The notes below the pieces were generated by a model, which made no database searches, had not been told where the DNA came from, and saw only the letters and a program-made list of their open reading frames with translations. From Portunus trituberculatus (Eukaryota > Arthropoda > Malacostraca > Decapoda > Portunidae), in contig NC_059301.1 of the NCBI RefSeq assembly GCF_017591435.1, positions 36,282,050 to 36,346,049 of the forward strand: a stretch of 64,000 nt of DNA, written 5' to 3'. Below are positions 42,045 through 52,282 of the stretch, one piece after another. How positions within the stretch are numbered: the stretch's first letter is position 1; every line of letters begins with the position of its first letter. Position numbers and translations under genes: made by a program.

Positions 42045-42048
<4 letters not shown>

Positions 42049-42077
42049 TAAATGACTTACTAAAGAATCAAAGGTAA

Positions 42078-42079
<2 letters not shown>

Positions 42080-42128
<49 letters not shown>
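42080..42128. repeat. (GA)n microsatellite
   Basis: GA run inside the MITE. Confidence 0.95.
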
Positions 42129-42131
<3 letters not shown>

Positions 42132-42230
42132 ACAGAACAACAGTAGTGAAAACGTGGCAACACTGTACAGAAACGCTCGCCCCCCCACGGCCGTAAATTA
42201 AGGCTGGTCAGACTATAGCGACCAACAGGC

Positions 42231-42232
<2 letters not shown>

Positions 42233-42294
<62 letters not shown>
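42233..42294. repeat. (TA)n microsatellite
   Basis: TA run just outside the right end of the MITE. Confidence 0.95.
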
Positions 42295-42295
<1 letters not shown>

Positions 42296-42411
42296 TAAAA
42301 AAGTCTAGTGTCTGTCACCAGATATAGAAGGGGGGTAGATCGACGGGCTCCTCGCAGGGAATGCCCTTTCCGGCTGTGATGCCAGGGTGAGCCCACAAAG
42401 TCCGTTTGTGA

Positions 42412-42468
42412 AAAATTGACTTATGAACATACATATGACATACCCCCATCTATTACAGATGAGGCAAG
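42412..42468 (+). pseudogene. LINE reverse transcriptase fragment, left part
   Basis: Together with 49604-49800 it reads IPPSITDEASIQCADDITQ followed by IITQAGKSRNMLTKK once the copia element and one copy of its GCAAG duplication are removed. This is the region around the catalytic ADD block of a non-LTR reverse transcriptase of uncertain clade. Confidence 0.65.
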
Positions 42469-42666
42469 TGTCAAGTGTCTATACAGGTGTGGCAGGGTAA
42501 ATCAAATGCAGAGAGTCAATTTCTTGGCGTTTACTCATTGGAGCCACGAATACAAGTTCTTCCTCTTAAGCGCCATTCCTTCGCTCTGTCAGGACCCTCA
42601 TCAAAACAAACCCCCGAAAACAACTGACGATAGAGAAGCGCGAGGCGCGCATTATGAATGTTAACA
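42469..42666 (-). repeat. copia 3' LTR
   Basis: Nearly identical to 49406-49603. It is preceded on the minus strand by the polypurine tract AAGAGAAGGGAG at 42669-42680. Confidence 0.93.
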
Positions 42667-42808
42667 GACTCCCTTCTCTTAAAAAGAAAAAAAAAAAAAA
42701 ATCAAAGCACTTTCACAAAAAGAAATGAGGCAAATACTAACTGAAAAACAAAACAATGCAATTGAGCAATCTCTTACTATTATCTTAACATACATATATG
42801 TAATCACA

Positions 42809-43427
42809 TTACATACACAAATATCCATTTTCAAAAATTCTAGCTATTTTCAATGGATTGACTCCCTTTTTAGTGAGCACATCTGCTAGCTGTGCTTTTG
42901 ATTCTAACCAGAAAATCTTTACTTCCTCATTTTGTATCATTTCTTTGAGAATAGCTAGATCAATTCTTAATCTCTTTTCTGACACACTCTTTACTGAGTA
43001 CACATTATCAAAAAGTGAATGATTGTCAACATAGAGCTCCACTGTCATTTTGCTTTCCGTGTTGTACAATATCTGAGACAACATGTGTCCTAGATAAAAG
43101 GCCATATCTACTGCCTCCACAGCTGCTAGTGTTTCTGAGGCCAGGGTGCTCTTAACAACTCTTCTTATTTTCTTGGCCTCCCAGTATAAAGGACAACTAT
43201 TTCCATTCTCTCCAACAAGAAAAATCACAAAACCTCCAGCACTACTGAATCCATCAGGAAGATTAGCATGTGAAGCATCACTGTACACAGCCAACTTGCA
43301 CTTGGTAACATCACCTAAACATGGGAAGTACATTGAGCTCTTAAAAGTACAGGCTTTTCTTAGACACTTGTTTGCCTCAAGCAAATCTTCTACTTTGGGT
43401 GTGTTTACTTTACAACTAAGTTCCAAT
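42809..43427 (-). pseudogene. copia pol: RNase H end
   Basis: ELSCKVNTPKVEDLLEANKC, LAVYSDASHANLPDGFSSAG, REVV-like KSTLASETLAAVEAVD, VELYVDNHSLFDNVYS and LADVLTKKG are the copia RNase H blocks with their Asp/Glu residues. The frame is open to the stop at 42809. It is the 3' part of the reading frame interrupted at 43427/47624: SYDV joins LELSCK when the Ty3-type insertion is removed. Confidence 0.92.
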
Positions 43428-43432
43428 ACATC

Positions 43433-43698
43433 TGTAATGTAATGTATATGTATCTGTGTTGTAATGTACTATGATGTGTGTAGGTGATGGGTTAAATACT
43501 TGGGTGTCGTTGGTTCTTACACTTGTACCTAGTTACCTAGTTAATTGCTTGTTATGGGAGGGGAAGTGAGGACGACTGTGACGCGAGGCGTCGGGTCAGT
43601 GGGAGAGCAGAAGGCGAGCTGTGTAGTCGCCCCACACCTCGGTACACCAAGGGAATAAAGATCACCGGATTGGTGACTGCTTTTTGCTGAACACCACA
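43433..43698 (+). repeat. Ty3-type element 5' LTR
   Basis: Begins TGTAATGTAATG and ends GAACACCACA. It contains AATAAA near 43661, which may serve as the poly(A) signal. Differences from the 3' LTR: A/T, T/C, C/T and G/C single substitutions only. Confidence 0.95.
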
Positions 43699-43714
43699 AG
43701 CTATCTAGGCAGTC

Positions 43715-44458
43715 ATGCCCGAAGACCCGGAAGACGTGAAGGCGAGCCCATCTACACCAACGCCATTTGACGCTAGACTCATCCCGGAGTTCGACGGTAC
43801 AACGGACGTCGTAGAATGGGTGACAAGGGCCGAGATGTTGTGCGAGCTTCGGGGCGCCGCCTCCCAGTCCGTCTTACCGCTGCGCCTGACTGGTGGCGCG
43901 TTCGCCGTGTGGTCACAACTCTCTCAAGCCAGCCGCTGTTCTCCAGAAGCCGTGCGTGACGCCTTGTACGCGGCGTTCGCTTTGGACCAGTACGCGGCGT
44001 ACGAGGCATTCGCTACACGCCGCCTCCGGCCGGGTGAGTCCGCCGACGTCTACCTGGCAGAGCTGCGGAGGTTATCAACTTTGTTTGGGGGAGTCCCGGA
44101 GCATGCCCTCGCCTGTGCCTTCGTGACTGGACTGCCAGATGACATTCGCAGAACAGTTCGCGCTGGATGTAGGGCCGAAGACCTCGACCTGGTTAGTGTG
44201 CTGGCCCGGGCTCGTGCTGTACTCTCTGATGTGAGTGTAGCTGCTGGTGTGGCTGCTGGAGCTGTAGTGACACAGGCTCGTGGTCAACCAACAACGGCCA
44301 GAGAGCAGCTTCACGAGCAACAAGTGAGAGCACCGAGGCGCACTCGTCGTTGCTGGAATTGCGGCCGGCCGGGGCATCTTGCTGCAGCATGCCCGTGGAC
44401 GGGAAACGACGTAGGAGGGGACGCATCAGCGCCAGCGTTCTCCTCCGGAAACCAGTGA
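43715..44458 (+). CDS. gag: Ty3-type element gag
   Basis: A 247-residue structural protein. The ATG is only 16 bases after the LTR. Residues 20-165 form a retrotransposon capsid-like helical domain (LIPEFDGTTDVVEWVTRAEM, YAAFALDQYAAYEAFATRRL, VYLAELRRLSTLFGG, FVTGLPDDIRRTVRAG). An arginine/glutamine linker follows, then one zinc knuckle CWNCGRPGHLAAAC at about residues 210-223. It assembles particles and packages RNA. The stop is at 44456-44458, past the frameshift site. Confidence 0.92.
   Translation: MPEDPEDVKASPSTPTPFDARLIPEFDGTTDVVEWVTRAEMLCELRGAASQSVLPLRLTGGAFAVWSQLSQASRCSPEAVRDALYAAFALDQYAAYEAFATRRLRPGESADVYLAELRRLSTLFGGVPEHALACAFVTGLPDDIRRTVRAGCRAEDLDLVSVLARARAVLSDVSVAAGVAAGAVVTQARGQPTTAREQLHEQQVRAPRRTRRCWNCGRPGHLAAACPWTGNDVGGDASAPAFSSGNQ
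44401..44446 (+). promoter_or_regulatory. programmed -1 ribosomal frameshift signal
   Basis: The slippery heptamer GGGAAAC at 44401-44407 is positioned as G GGA AAC in the gag frame (codons ACG GGA AAC). A six-base spacer GACGTA is followed by stem GGAGGGGACGC (44414-44424), a ten-base loop and GCGTTCTCCTCC (44435-44446), pairing 11 base pairs with one bulged T. Slippage by -1 reads GGG AAA CGA, joining the zinc knuckle to the pol frame (DGKRRRRGR). Confidence 0.85.
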
Positions 44459-47322
44459 GCGGCGCGTTGCCAGTGGTGCAGCTGTTAGTCAACGGACGTC
44501 GTTGTCAAGTGCTCGTTGACACAGGCAGCACCGAGACCATCATGTGTTGCATGCGGTGGCAACCGCGGATCACCAGCGTAACGACCATCAGTGGAGACAC
44601 GTTCCGGTGTACTGGAGTCGGCGAGGTGTCTGTGGAGACTCCTGCTGGCCTGTGTGCCAGACTCGAAGCACTGGTGGTGAGCCAGCCTCCCCTGGGCGCG
44701 GATGTTGTACTTGGCATCGCAGGCATCGAGGCACTTGGTGGAGTCACGGTGAAGTCTGCCTCTGATGTTCAATTCTGCGGCGCTGGACAGCGACGGTTGT
44801 GTGGCACCGCTGGCCCTGCGCCATTGGTGGTGGACGCCCCTGACTTCAGCGTGCAGTTCAACACAGTGAGTCGGACGTGGATCGTCACGTGGAAGTGGAC
44901 GAATGGTGCTGCCCCTGACTGTCTCGGCAACACAGTGGAGCAGTACAACGTGCCCCTTTCCATGCGACAGGCGTTCTGCCAGGAGCTGGAGTCGTGGATT
45001 ACAAGTGGTTGGCTTGTACCTCACGATGAGCAGCAGCACGGGGCACCTCGGGGGCTTCTACCGCTCATGGTAGTGCGGCAGAACAATGGCGGTAAGGTGC
45101 GGCCCGTACTCGATTACCGTGAGCTAAATGACTGCGTGACTGCCTTCACTGCCGACAGCGACGTATGCTCTGACCAACTAAGGAAGTGGCGCCGGCATGG
45201 AGAGAACGTGTCCGTCCTTGACCTACGCAAGGCGTATCTACAGGTGCGTGTAGATCAGCAGTTGTGGCCTTTCCAGACCGTGATGGTGAGAGGTTGGCGG
45301 TACTGCTTAACGCGCCTTGGATTTGGCCTCAACATCGCTCCACAAGTTATGAAAGCAGTTGTCAAGACCATCCTGGCTCAAGACTCTAAGATCGAACAAG
45401 CAGTTTTGCCGTACGTAGACGACCTGCTCGTGAATGAAGACCTGGTCAGTGCAGAGCAGGTTGCTGCACACTTCGCGAGTTACGGGCTGGAGTGTAAACA
45501 GCCAGTCCGTGTGGCGGACGGGGCACGCTTGCTGGGTCTACGCGTACGTCCGGTGAACGGGGAACTGCAATGGACGCGAGACAACGCAGTTGCCGCGCCA
45601 CCGAAACAAGTGACCCGCCGTGCAGTGTTTGCGTGGTGCGGGCGACTGATCGCTCATTTGCCGGTGGGCGGCTGGCTGCGACCGGCAGTGGCATGGATAA
45701 AACGGCAGGTGAACGCTAGTACCCGGGGCTGGGACGACGTGACGGGGGATGACGCGCTGTGCGAGCAGATGGAGTACGTGTCAAGCAGGCTGTCCAAAGA
45801 AGATCCGTGCTGTGGGCAATGGTGCGTGCATGGAGACCAGGCAGTGGTGTGGACCGACGCCAGCTCTATCGCTGCCGGTGTTGTTGTGGAAACACCGCAA
45901 GGAGCTGCCATCGAGGACGCATGCTGGATTAGAAGAGATGAGAGCTCCCACATTAACATGGCTGAGCTGGACGCAGCAGTTCGTGGCGTCAATCTGGCCA
46001 TCGCGTGGGGCATGCGAACCATCGATCTGCGAACAGACTCTGCGACTGTCTACCGCTGGATTGACGATGCGCTGAGTGGCCGGGCACGTCTTCGCACCAA
46101 GGCTCATGGGGAGATGCTGATTCGCCGTCGGATAGATGTCATCCGGCAGCTGGTGACGGAACTTGAGCTGGTCATGTCTGTGACGCTCGTACGCTCCTCA
46201 GAGAACCGCGCCGACGCCCTCACGCGAGTCCCAGGGGAGTGGGTGCGAGGTGACAAAGACGGATCGGCAGTGAGTGTAGCAGCGGTAGCAGCAGCATCAG
46301 CAGCTAGCAGTCGGTATAGCAGCGTGGCGAGTGTCGCTGACGTTCACATACGTGCTGGCCATCCCGGCGTGCGACGCACATTCTTCTTTGCACGACGTGA
46401 CATCTCACGAGCAGTGACGCGTGCTGAAGCACGTGCTACTGTGCGGCAGTGTGAGGTGTGCCGCAAGATCGACCCAGCGCCGGCGAAGTGGCAGCACGGG
46501 TCATTGAGTGTGACTGAGACGTGGTGGCGTCTGGCGACAGATGTTACCCACTACCTCGGTAGCGCCTACCTGTCCCTTGTCGACTGCGGGCCGTCTCGGT
46601 TCGCTGCGTGGCGGCACTTACGTCGTCCACATGCGGACACCGTCGTCAGTCACCTGGAACAAGTCTTCTGCGAGCGAGGAGCGCCGGCGGAACTGCTCTG
46701 TGACAACGACACTGTCTTCCGAGGCCGGCGATTCGCAGCTTTCGCGGCGCGCTGGGGCGTGTCGCTGCGCTTCAGAGGGGCATACGCACCGTCTGGTAAC
46801 GGCATCGTGGAAAGGAACCATCGCACGGTGAAGGTGATAGCAGCGAGGAAGGGCTGCTCCGTTGCTGAGGCAGTCCACCTGTACAACGTGACACCCCGGG
46901 ACGGGGAAACTGTGGCATCAGCTCCCGTGAGTGGTATTTACCGGTACCGAGTACGAGACTGCGTGCGGCACGATCAGGTACAGCGTGCCGTTCAGAACTA
47001 CACGGTTGACGATACAGTGTGGGTTCGGAGGCGGGGCGAGCGCTGCACCTCAGCATCGCAGCCCGGCGTCGTCACCAGGGTGAACTCGCCGCAGGTGGTA
47101 GAGGTTGATGGAGTCCCACGACACGTCAGGGACTTGAGACACCGCAGCAGCCTCTCAGTGAACGAAGCTGGCACTCCAGATGAACCGGGAGTAGAAGATG
47201 AACCCCCGCTTCATGTTGACGCGCAAAGCCAGCTGCTGCAGCCGCAGGTGGCTGAACCCCCACCTGAGGCACCACGAGAAGCCGTGCTTCGAAGGAGTAC
47301 CCGTGAGCGGCACCCTCCGTAG
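44407..47322 (+). CDS. pol: Ty3-type element pol (PR-RT-RNase H-IN)
   Basis: Open from 44350 but probably entered by frameshift at 44407. Domains in order: aspartic protease (QVLVDTGSTETIM); reverse transcriptase with VRPVLDYRELND, VLDLRKAYLQVRVDQQLWPF and catalytic PYVDDLLV near 45406-45429; RNase H with VVWTDASSIAAGVVVE, HINMAELDAAVRG and LRTDSATVY; integrase with an HHCC-type start (HIRAGHPGVRR, CEVC) and catalytic DVTHYL, LLCDNDTVF and GNGIVERNHR; then a C-terminal region with WVRRRGERCTS. The stop is at 47320-47322, 34 bases before the 3' LTR. No inactivating change is seen. Confidence 0.93.
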   Translation, partial: RRRRGRISASVLLRKPVSGALPVVQLLVNGRRCQVLVDTGSTETIMCCMRWQPRITSVTTISGDTFRCTGVGEVSVETPAGLCARLEALVVSQPPLGADVVLGIAGIEALGGVTVKSASDVQFCGAGQRRLCGTAGPAPLVVDAPDFSVQFNTVSRTWIVTWKWTNGAAPDCLGNTVEQYNVPLSMRQAFCQELESWITSGWLVPHDEQQHGAPRGLLPLMVVRQNNGGKVRPVLDYRELNDCVTAFTADSDVCSDQLRKWRRHGENVSVLDLRKAYLQVRVDQQLWPFQTVMVRGWRYCLTRLGFGLNIAPQVMKAVVKTILAQDSKIEQAVLPYVDDLLVNEDLVSAEQVAAHFASYGLECKQPVRVADGARLLGLRVRPVNGELQWTRDNAVAAPPKQVTRRAVFAWCGRLIAHLPVGGWLRPAVAWIKRQVNASTRGWDDVTGDDALCEQMEYVSSRLSKEDPCCGQWCVHGDQAVVWTDASSIAAGVVVETPQGAAIEDACWIRRDESSHINMAELDAAVRGVNLAIAWGMRTIDLRTDSATVYRWIDDALSGRARLRTKAHGEMLIRRRIDVIRQLVTELELVMSVTLVRSSENRADALTRVPGEWVRGDKDGSAVSVAAVAAASAASSRYSSVASVADVHIRAGHPGVRRTFFFARRDISRAVTRAEARATVRQCEVCRKIDPAPAKWQHGSLSVTETWWRLATDVTHYLGSAYLSLVDCGPSRFAAWRHLRRPHADTVVSHLEQVFCERGAPAELLCDNDTVFRGRRFAAFAARWGVSLRFRGAYAPSGNGIVERNHRTVKVIAARKGCSVAEAVHLYNVTPRDGETVASAPVSGIYRYRVRDCVRHDQVQRAVQNYTVDDTVWVRRRGERCTSASQPGVVTRVNSPQVVEVDGVPRHVRDLRHRSSLSVNEAGTPDEPGVEDEPPLHVDAQSQLLQPQVAEPPPEAPREAVLRRSTRERHPP

Positions 47323-47340
47323 CGATATTGTTGTGATCCT

Positions 47341-47356
47341 GGAGATCAGGGGGGTG
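47341..47356 (+). other. polypurine tract of Ty3-type element
   Basis: GGAGATCAGGGGGGTG directly upstream of the 3' LTR; primes plus-strand DNA synthesis. Confidence 0.8.
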
Positions 47357-47622
47357 TGTAATGTAATGTATATGTTTCTGTGTTGTAATGTACTATGATG
47401 TGTGTAGGTGATGGGTTAAATACTTGGGTGTCGTTGGCTCTTACACTTGTACCTAGTTACCTAGTTAATTGCTTGTTATGGGAGGGGAAGTGAGGACGAC
47501 TGTGACGCGAGGCGTCGGGTCAGTGGGAGAGCAGAAGGCGAGCTGTGTAGTCGCCCCACACCTCGGTACACCAAGGGAATAAAGATCACTGGATTGCTGA
47601 CTGCTTTTTGCTGAACACCACA
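47357..47622 (+). repeat. Ty3-type element 3' LTR
   Basis: Direct repeat of 43433-43698, 262 of 266 identical, followed by the ACATC target duplication. Confidence 0.95.
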
Positions 47623-47623
47623 A

Positions 47624-48032
47624 CATCATATGACAAATCAGGTCTTGAGTTGGTACATAACCACCCTAGTTGGCCTACTAGACTCCGAAAATTCTTCTTT
47701 TCTTCTTCATTACACTCCACATTCTTATTAAGTCCTCTCATGGCACTCACATTAACACAGTCTAAAGTCTTGCAGTACTCATTTTGTTTAAGTGTTACAC
47801 CAAGTTCATTTTGTACAACATTCATTCCTATGTATCTGAAAACAGTGTCATTTTGTTCCCTAACTTGAAAATGCCTCCTGATCTGAGCAATGACAATATT
47901 TTCAAATCTCTCAGTTCCTCCCCACAAAAAATCATCTACATGCATCAAAAACATTCCACACAGTTTTCCTTCACAATGCCAATACAATGCTGCAGGGTCA
48001 GTTTTCACCTGAATACATCCCGTCTTTAACAA
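47624..48032 (-). pseudogene. copia pol: reverse transcriptase palm and thumb
   Basis: KTGCIQVKTDPAALYWHCEG, FLMHVDDFLWGGTERF (catalytic VDD), FRYIGMNVVQNELGVTLKQN and LVGQLGWLCTNSRPDLSYDV (the copia connection block). It is in a different frame from the upstream piece owing to a one-base deletion near 48030. Beyond 47623 the open frame is Ty3-type LTR and not copia. Confidence 0.92.
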
Positions 48033-49391
48033 GAAACTTCACTGTTAGATACCAATTCCTAGCAGCATCATTAAGGCCATAGACACATTTTTTCAATTTC
48101 CATAGCAAACTGTCATCACAACCAGCCTCATCAGGGGGAACAAGATACACTTCTCGCTCAAGGTGTTCACTTTGTAGGAATGCAGCTTTAATGTCAATGG
48201 AATTCACTGCCCATCCTTTGGATGACAATATAGCCATGAATGATCTCAACACTTCCTTACTCACTGTTGGTGAATCTGACTGAACCTTTTCTTTTTCTTC
48301 AAAACCTCTGGCAACCAGCCGTGCTTTCATTTTCTTTTTTCCTTCATTGGTTTCTTTTTCTGTTACCACCCATCGAGTAGATAATGCCTTTTGACCTTTG
48401 TTTAGCACCTCCTCAAACACACCAAATCTCTTCCAGCTCTTCAGTTCATCATCTTTTGCTTTATCAAGTTCAGTCTGTTTTACATTTTCACAAGCCATCA
48501 CTATTTCATTGGGTTCTTGCACTTCATCTCTTTCCACAACTGGTGTCCATTCTTCAACATCACTATTCCAATCAATGGCTGATACATGTCCATTTTCATA
48601 CTCAATATTCCTCCAGCTACTATATTTTCCAGTAGCTTTTCCAGCACAACTGTGTACAGTAACTGTCTGCCACTCATCTGAGTTCTTAGGTAGGAATTTC
48701 ACTCTCTGTCCAATCTTAGGAACACTTTTCAAGCTTACACTATCCTTGGGTGTGTTCACAACTGGAGACTGGTCCACTTTTTCCTCTTCCACTGTTTCAC
48801 TACCACTTACATCTTTTTCCATATTTTCCACTGGATTTACTACTGCCTCAATCTCTTTCTTGTCACTTCTGATTTTGTCTTCATTTTCCTTTTTATGCCT
48901 TAACATACCCAGTAGTGCACTCCTCCCTTCTGCAGTGTCTCTTTCAAACCGGTATGGCATCTCTTGAACGTGTGTTTCATGTGCTCTCACAATATTGGAT
49001 CCATACTTCAAGATTACTGTCTTACCATCTTGACCAATAACTGTGGCTGGGCCTTTCCATTCCTTTTGTTCATCTCTCTTAAAGTAGACATGGGCTCCAC
49101 TTTTATGGACTTTACCACTGGATCTCACTTTGTGCCTTAGTGCTCGTCGTATCTTCTCTGAAGTCTCAGCAGCAATGAAAGCTTTCCTGGCAGAATGACT
49201 GGCATTGAGATGTTTAGCCACCACTTCACTTGTTGTACCTTCAAGTGCCGGAAGCTCGTCACTCAAAGTACACGGTAGATTAGGGTCACGCCCGTACACG
49301 AGTTGATATGGGCTGAAACCAGCTACCATCTGAAGACAGTTTTTTGCATTAACTGCCCATGCTAAGGCCACCTTTAAAGACAAGTCTGGTT
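48020..49391 (-). pseudogene. copia pol: integrase C-terminus and reverse transcriptase start
   Basis: KVALAWAVNAKNCLQMVAGF and SPYQLVYGRDPNLP are the integrase C-terminal GKGY-like region, then VYFKRDEQKEWKGPATVIGQ (GPATVIG fold), a long acidic linker, WKRFGVFEEV, STRWVVTEKE, KARLVARGFEE, SIDIKAAFLQSEHLEREVYL and LKKCVYGLNDAARNWY. Integrase catalytic D,D,E and everything upstream are missing. The first residues of the open frame (MVAEQ) are translation of the primer-binding site. Confidence 0.92.
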
Positions 49392-49404
49392 GCTCTGCTA
49401 CCAT
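49391..49404 (-). other. copia primer-binding site
   Basis: On the minus strand the 5' LTR ends ACTTGACA, then AATGGTAGCAGAGC. TGGTAGCAGAG is complementary to the 3' end of metazoan initiator-methionine tRNA, a common copia primer. The site is intact although the adjacent gag is deleted. Confidence 0.8.
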
Positions 49405-49405
49405 T

Positions 49406-49603
49406 TGTCAAGTGTCTATACAGGTGTGGCAGGGTAAATCAAATGCAGAGAGTCAATTTCTTGGCGTTTACTCATTGGAGCCACAAATACAAGTTCTTCC
49501 TCTTAAGCGCCATTCCTTCGCTCTCTCAGGACCCTCATCAAAACAAACCCCCGAAAACAACTGACGATAGAGAAGAGCGAGGCGTGCATTATTAATGATA
49601 ACA
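49406..49603 (-). repeat. copia 5' LTR
   Basis: Direct repeat of 42469-42666 with a handful of substitutions. Flanked by GCAAG at 49604-49608. Confidence 0.93.
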
Positions 49604-49608
49604 GCAAG

Positions 49609-52167
<2,559 letters not shown>

Positions 52168-52171
52168 AAGT

Positions 52172-52189
52172 GGCGACCTCGCCAGGATA
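52172..52189 (+). other. probable primer-binding site of Gmr1-like element
   Basis: TGGCGACCTCGCCAGGAT, four bases after the inferred LTR end. The first eight bases complement arginine tRNA 3' ends of the form GGTCGCCA. Similar motifs occur twice earlier, near 51998 and 52091. Confidence 0.5.
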
Positions 52190-52282
52190 AACCAAGTGGT
52201 TTTTATAGTGGTGTAGTGTATTGTGTGGGGCATTATTACTTATGTTATTTATTATTTGTGAGAACAAGTCCCTGTGAGCACC

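Larger units (their letters stand above)
41272..42218. mobile_element. MITE with about 75-bp inverted ends
   Basis: The left end CTATAGTCTGACCGGGCTTA and right end (opposite strand) CTATAGTCTGACCAGCCTTA continue as inverted homology through TTTACGGC, TGGGG and TTGCCACGTTT for roughly 75 bases. The interior has only microsatellites and no coding frame. The left edge is shared with the P-element target duplication, so the P element inserted across this edge. Superfamily undetermined. Confidence 0.8.
43433..47622 (+). mobile_element. Ty3/gypsy-order LTR retrotransposon, near intact
   Basis: 266-bp LTRs, TGTAATG...CACCACA, are flanked by an exact ACATC duplication (43428-43432, 47623-47627). LTRs differ at 4 of 266 positions, so insertion is fairly recent. 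It has gag and pol open frames with a -1 overlap and the order protease, reverse transcriptase, RNase H, integrase. Base composition (GC-rich, CpG-rich) is quite unlike the surrounding sequence. No coding stop was found in either frame, so it may be autonomous. The Ty3 clade is not assigned. Confidence 0.95.
42469..49603 (-). mobile_element. Ty1/copia (GalEa-type) retrotransposon, deleted and interrupted
   Basis: 198-bp LTRs at 49406-49603 and 42469-42666, each TG...CA on the minus strand, are flanked by an exact GCAAG duplication (42464-42468 and 49604-49608). The minus-strand order is LTR, primer-binding site, integrase C-terminus, reverse transcriptase, RNase H, polypurine tract, LTR. Gag, protease and the integrase catalytic core are deleted. 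The motif HVDDFLWGG resembles GalEa/Zeco-like copia elements, which are abundant in decapods. A Ty3-type element occupies 43433-47622. Confidence 0.93.

Noticed and set aside
44485..47056. Several minus-strand open frames across the Ty3-type pol
   Set aside because: GC-rich pol codons give few stops on the opposite strand; these have no motifs.
48384..48967. Plus-strand open frames of 83 and 189 codons
   Set aside because: Antisense shadows of the copia pol linker; serine/phenylalanine-rich and without motifs.
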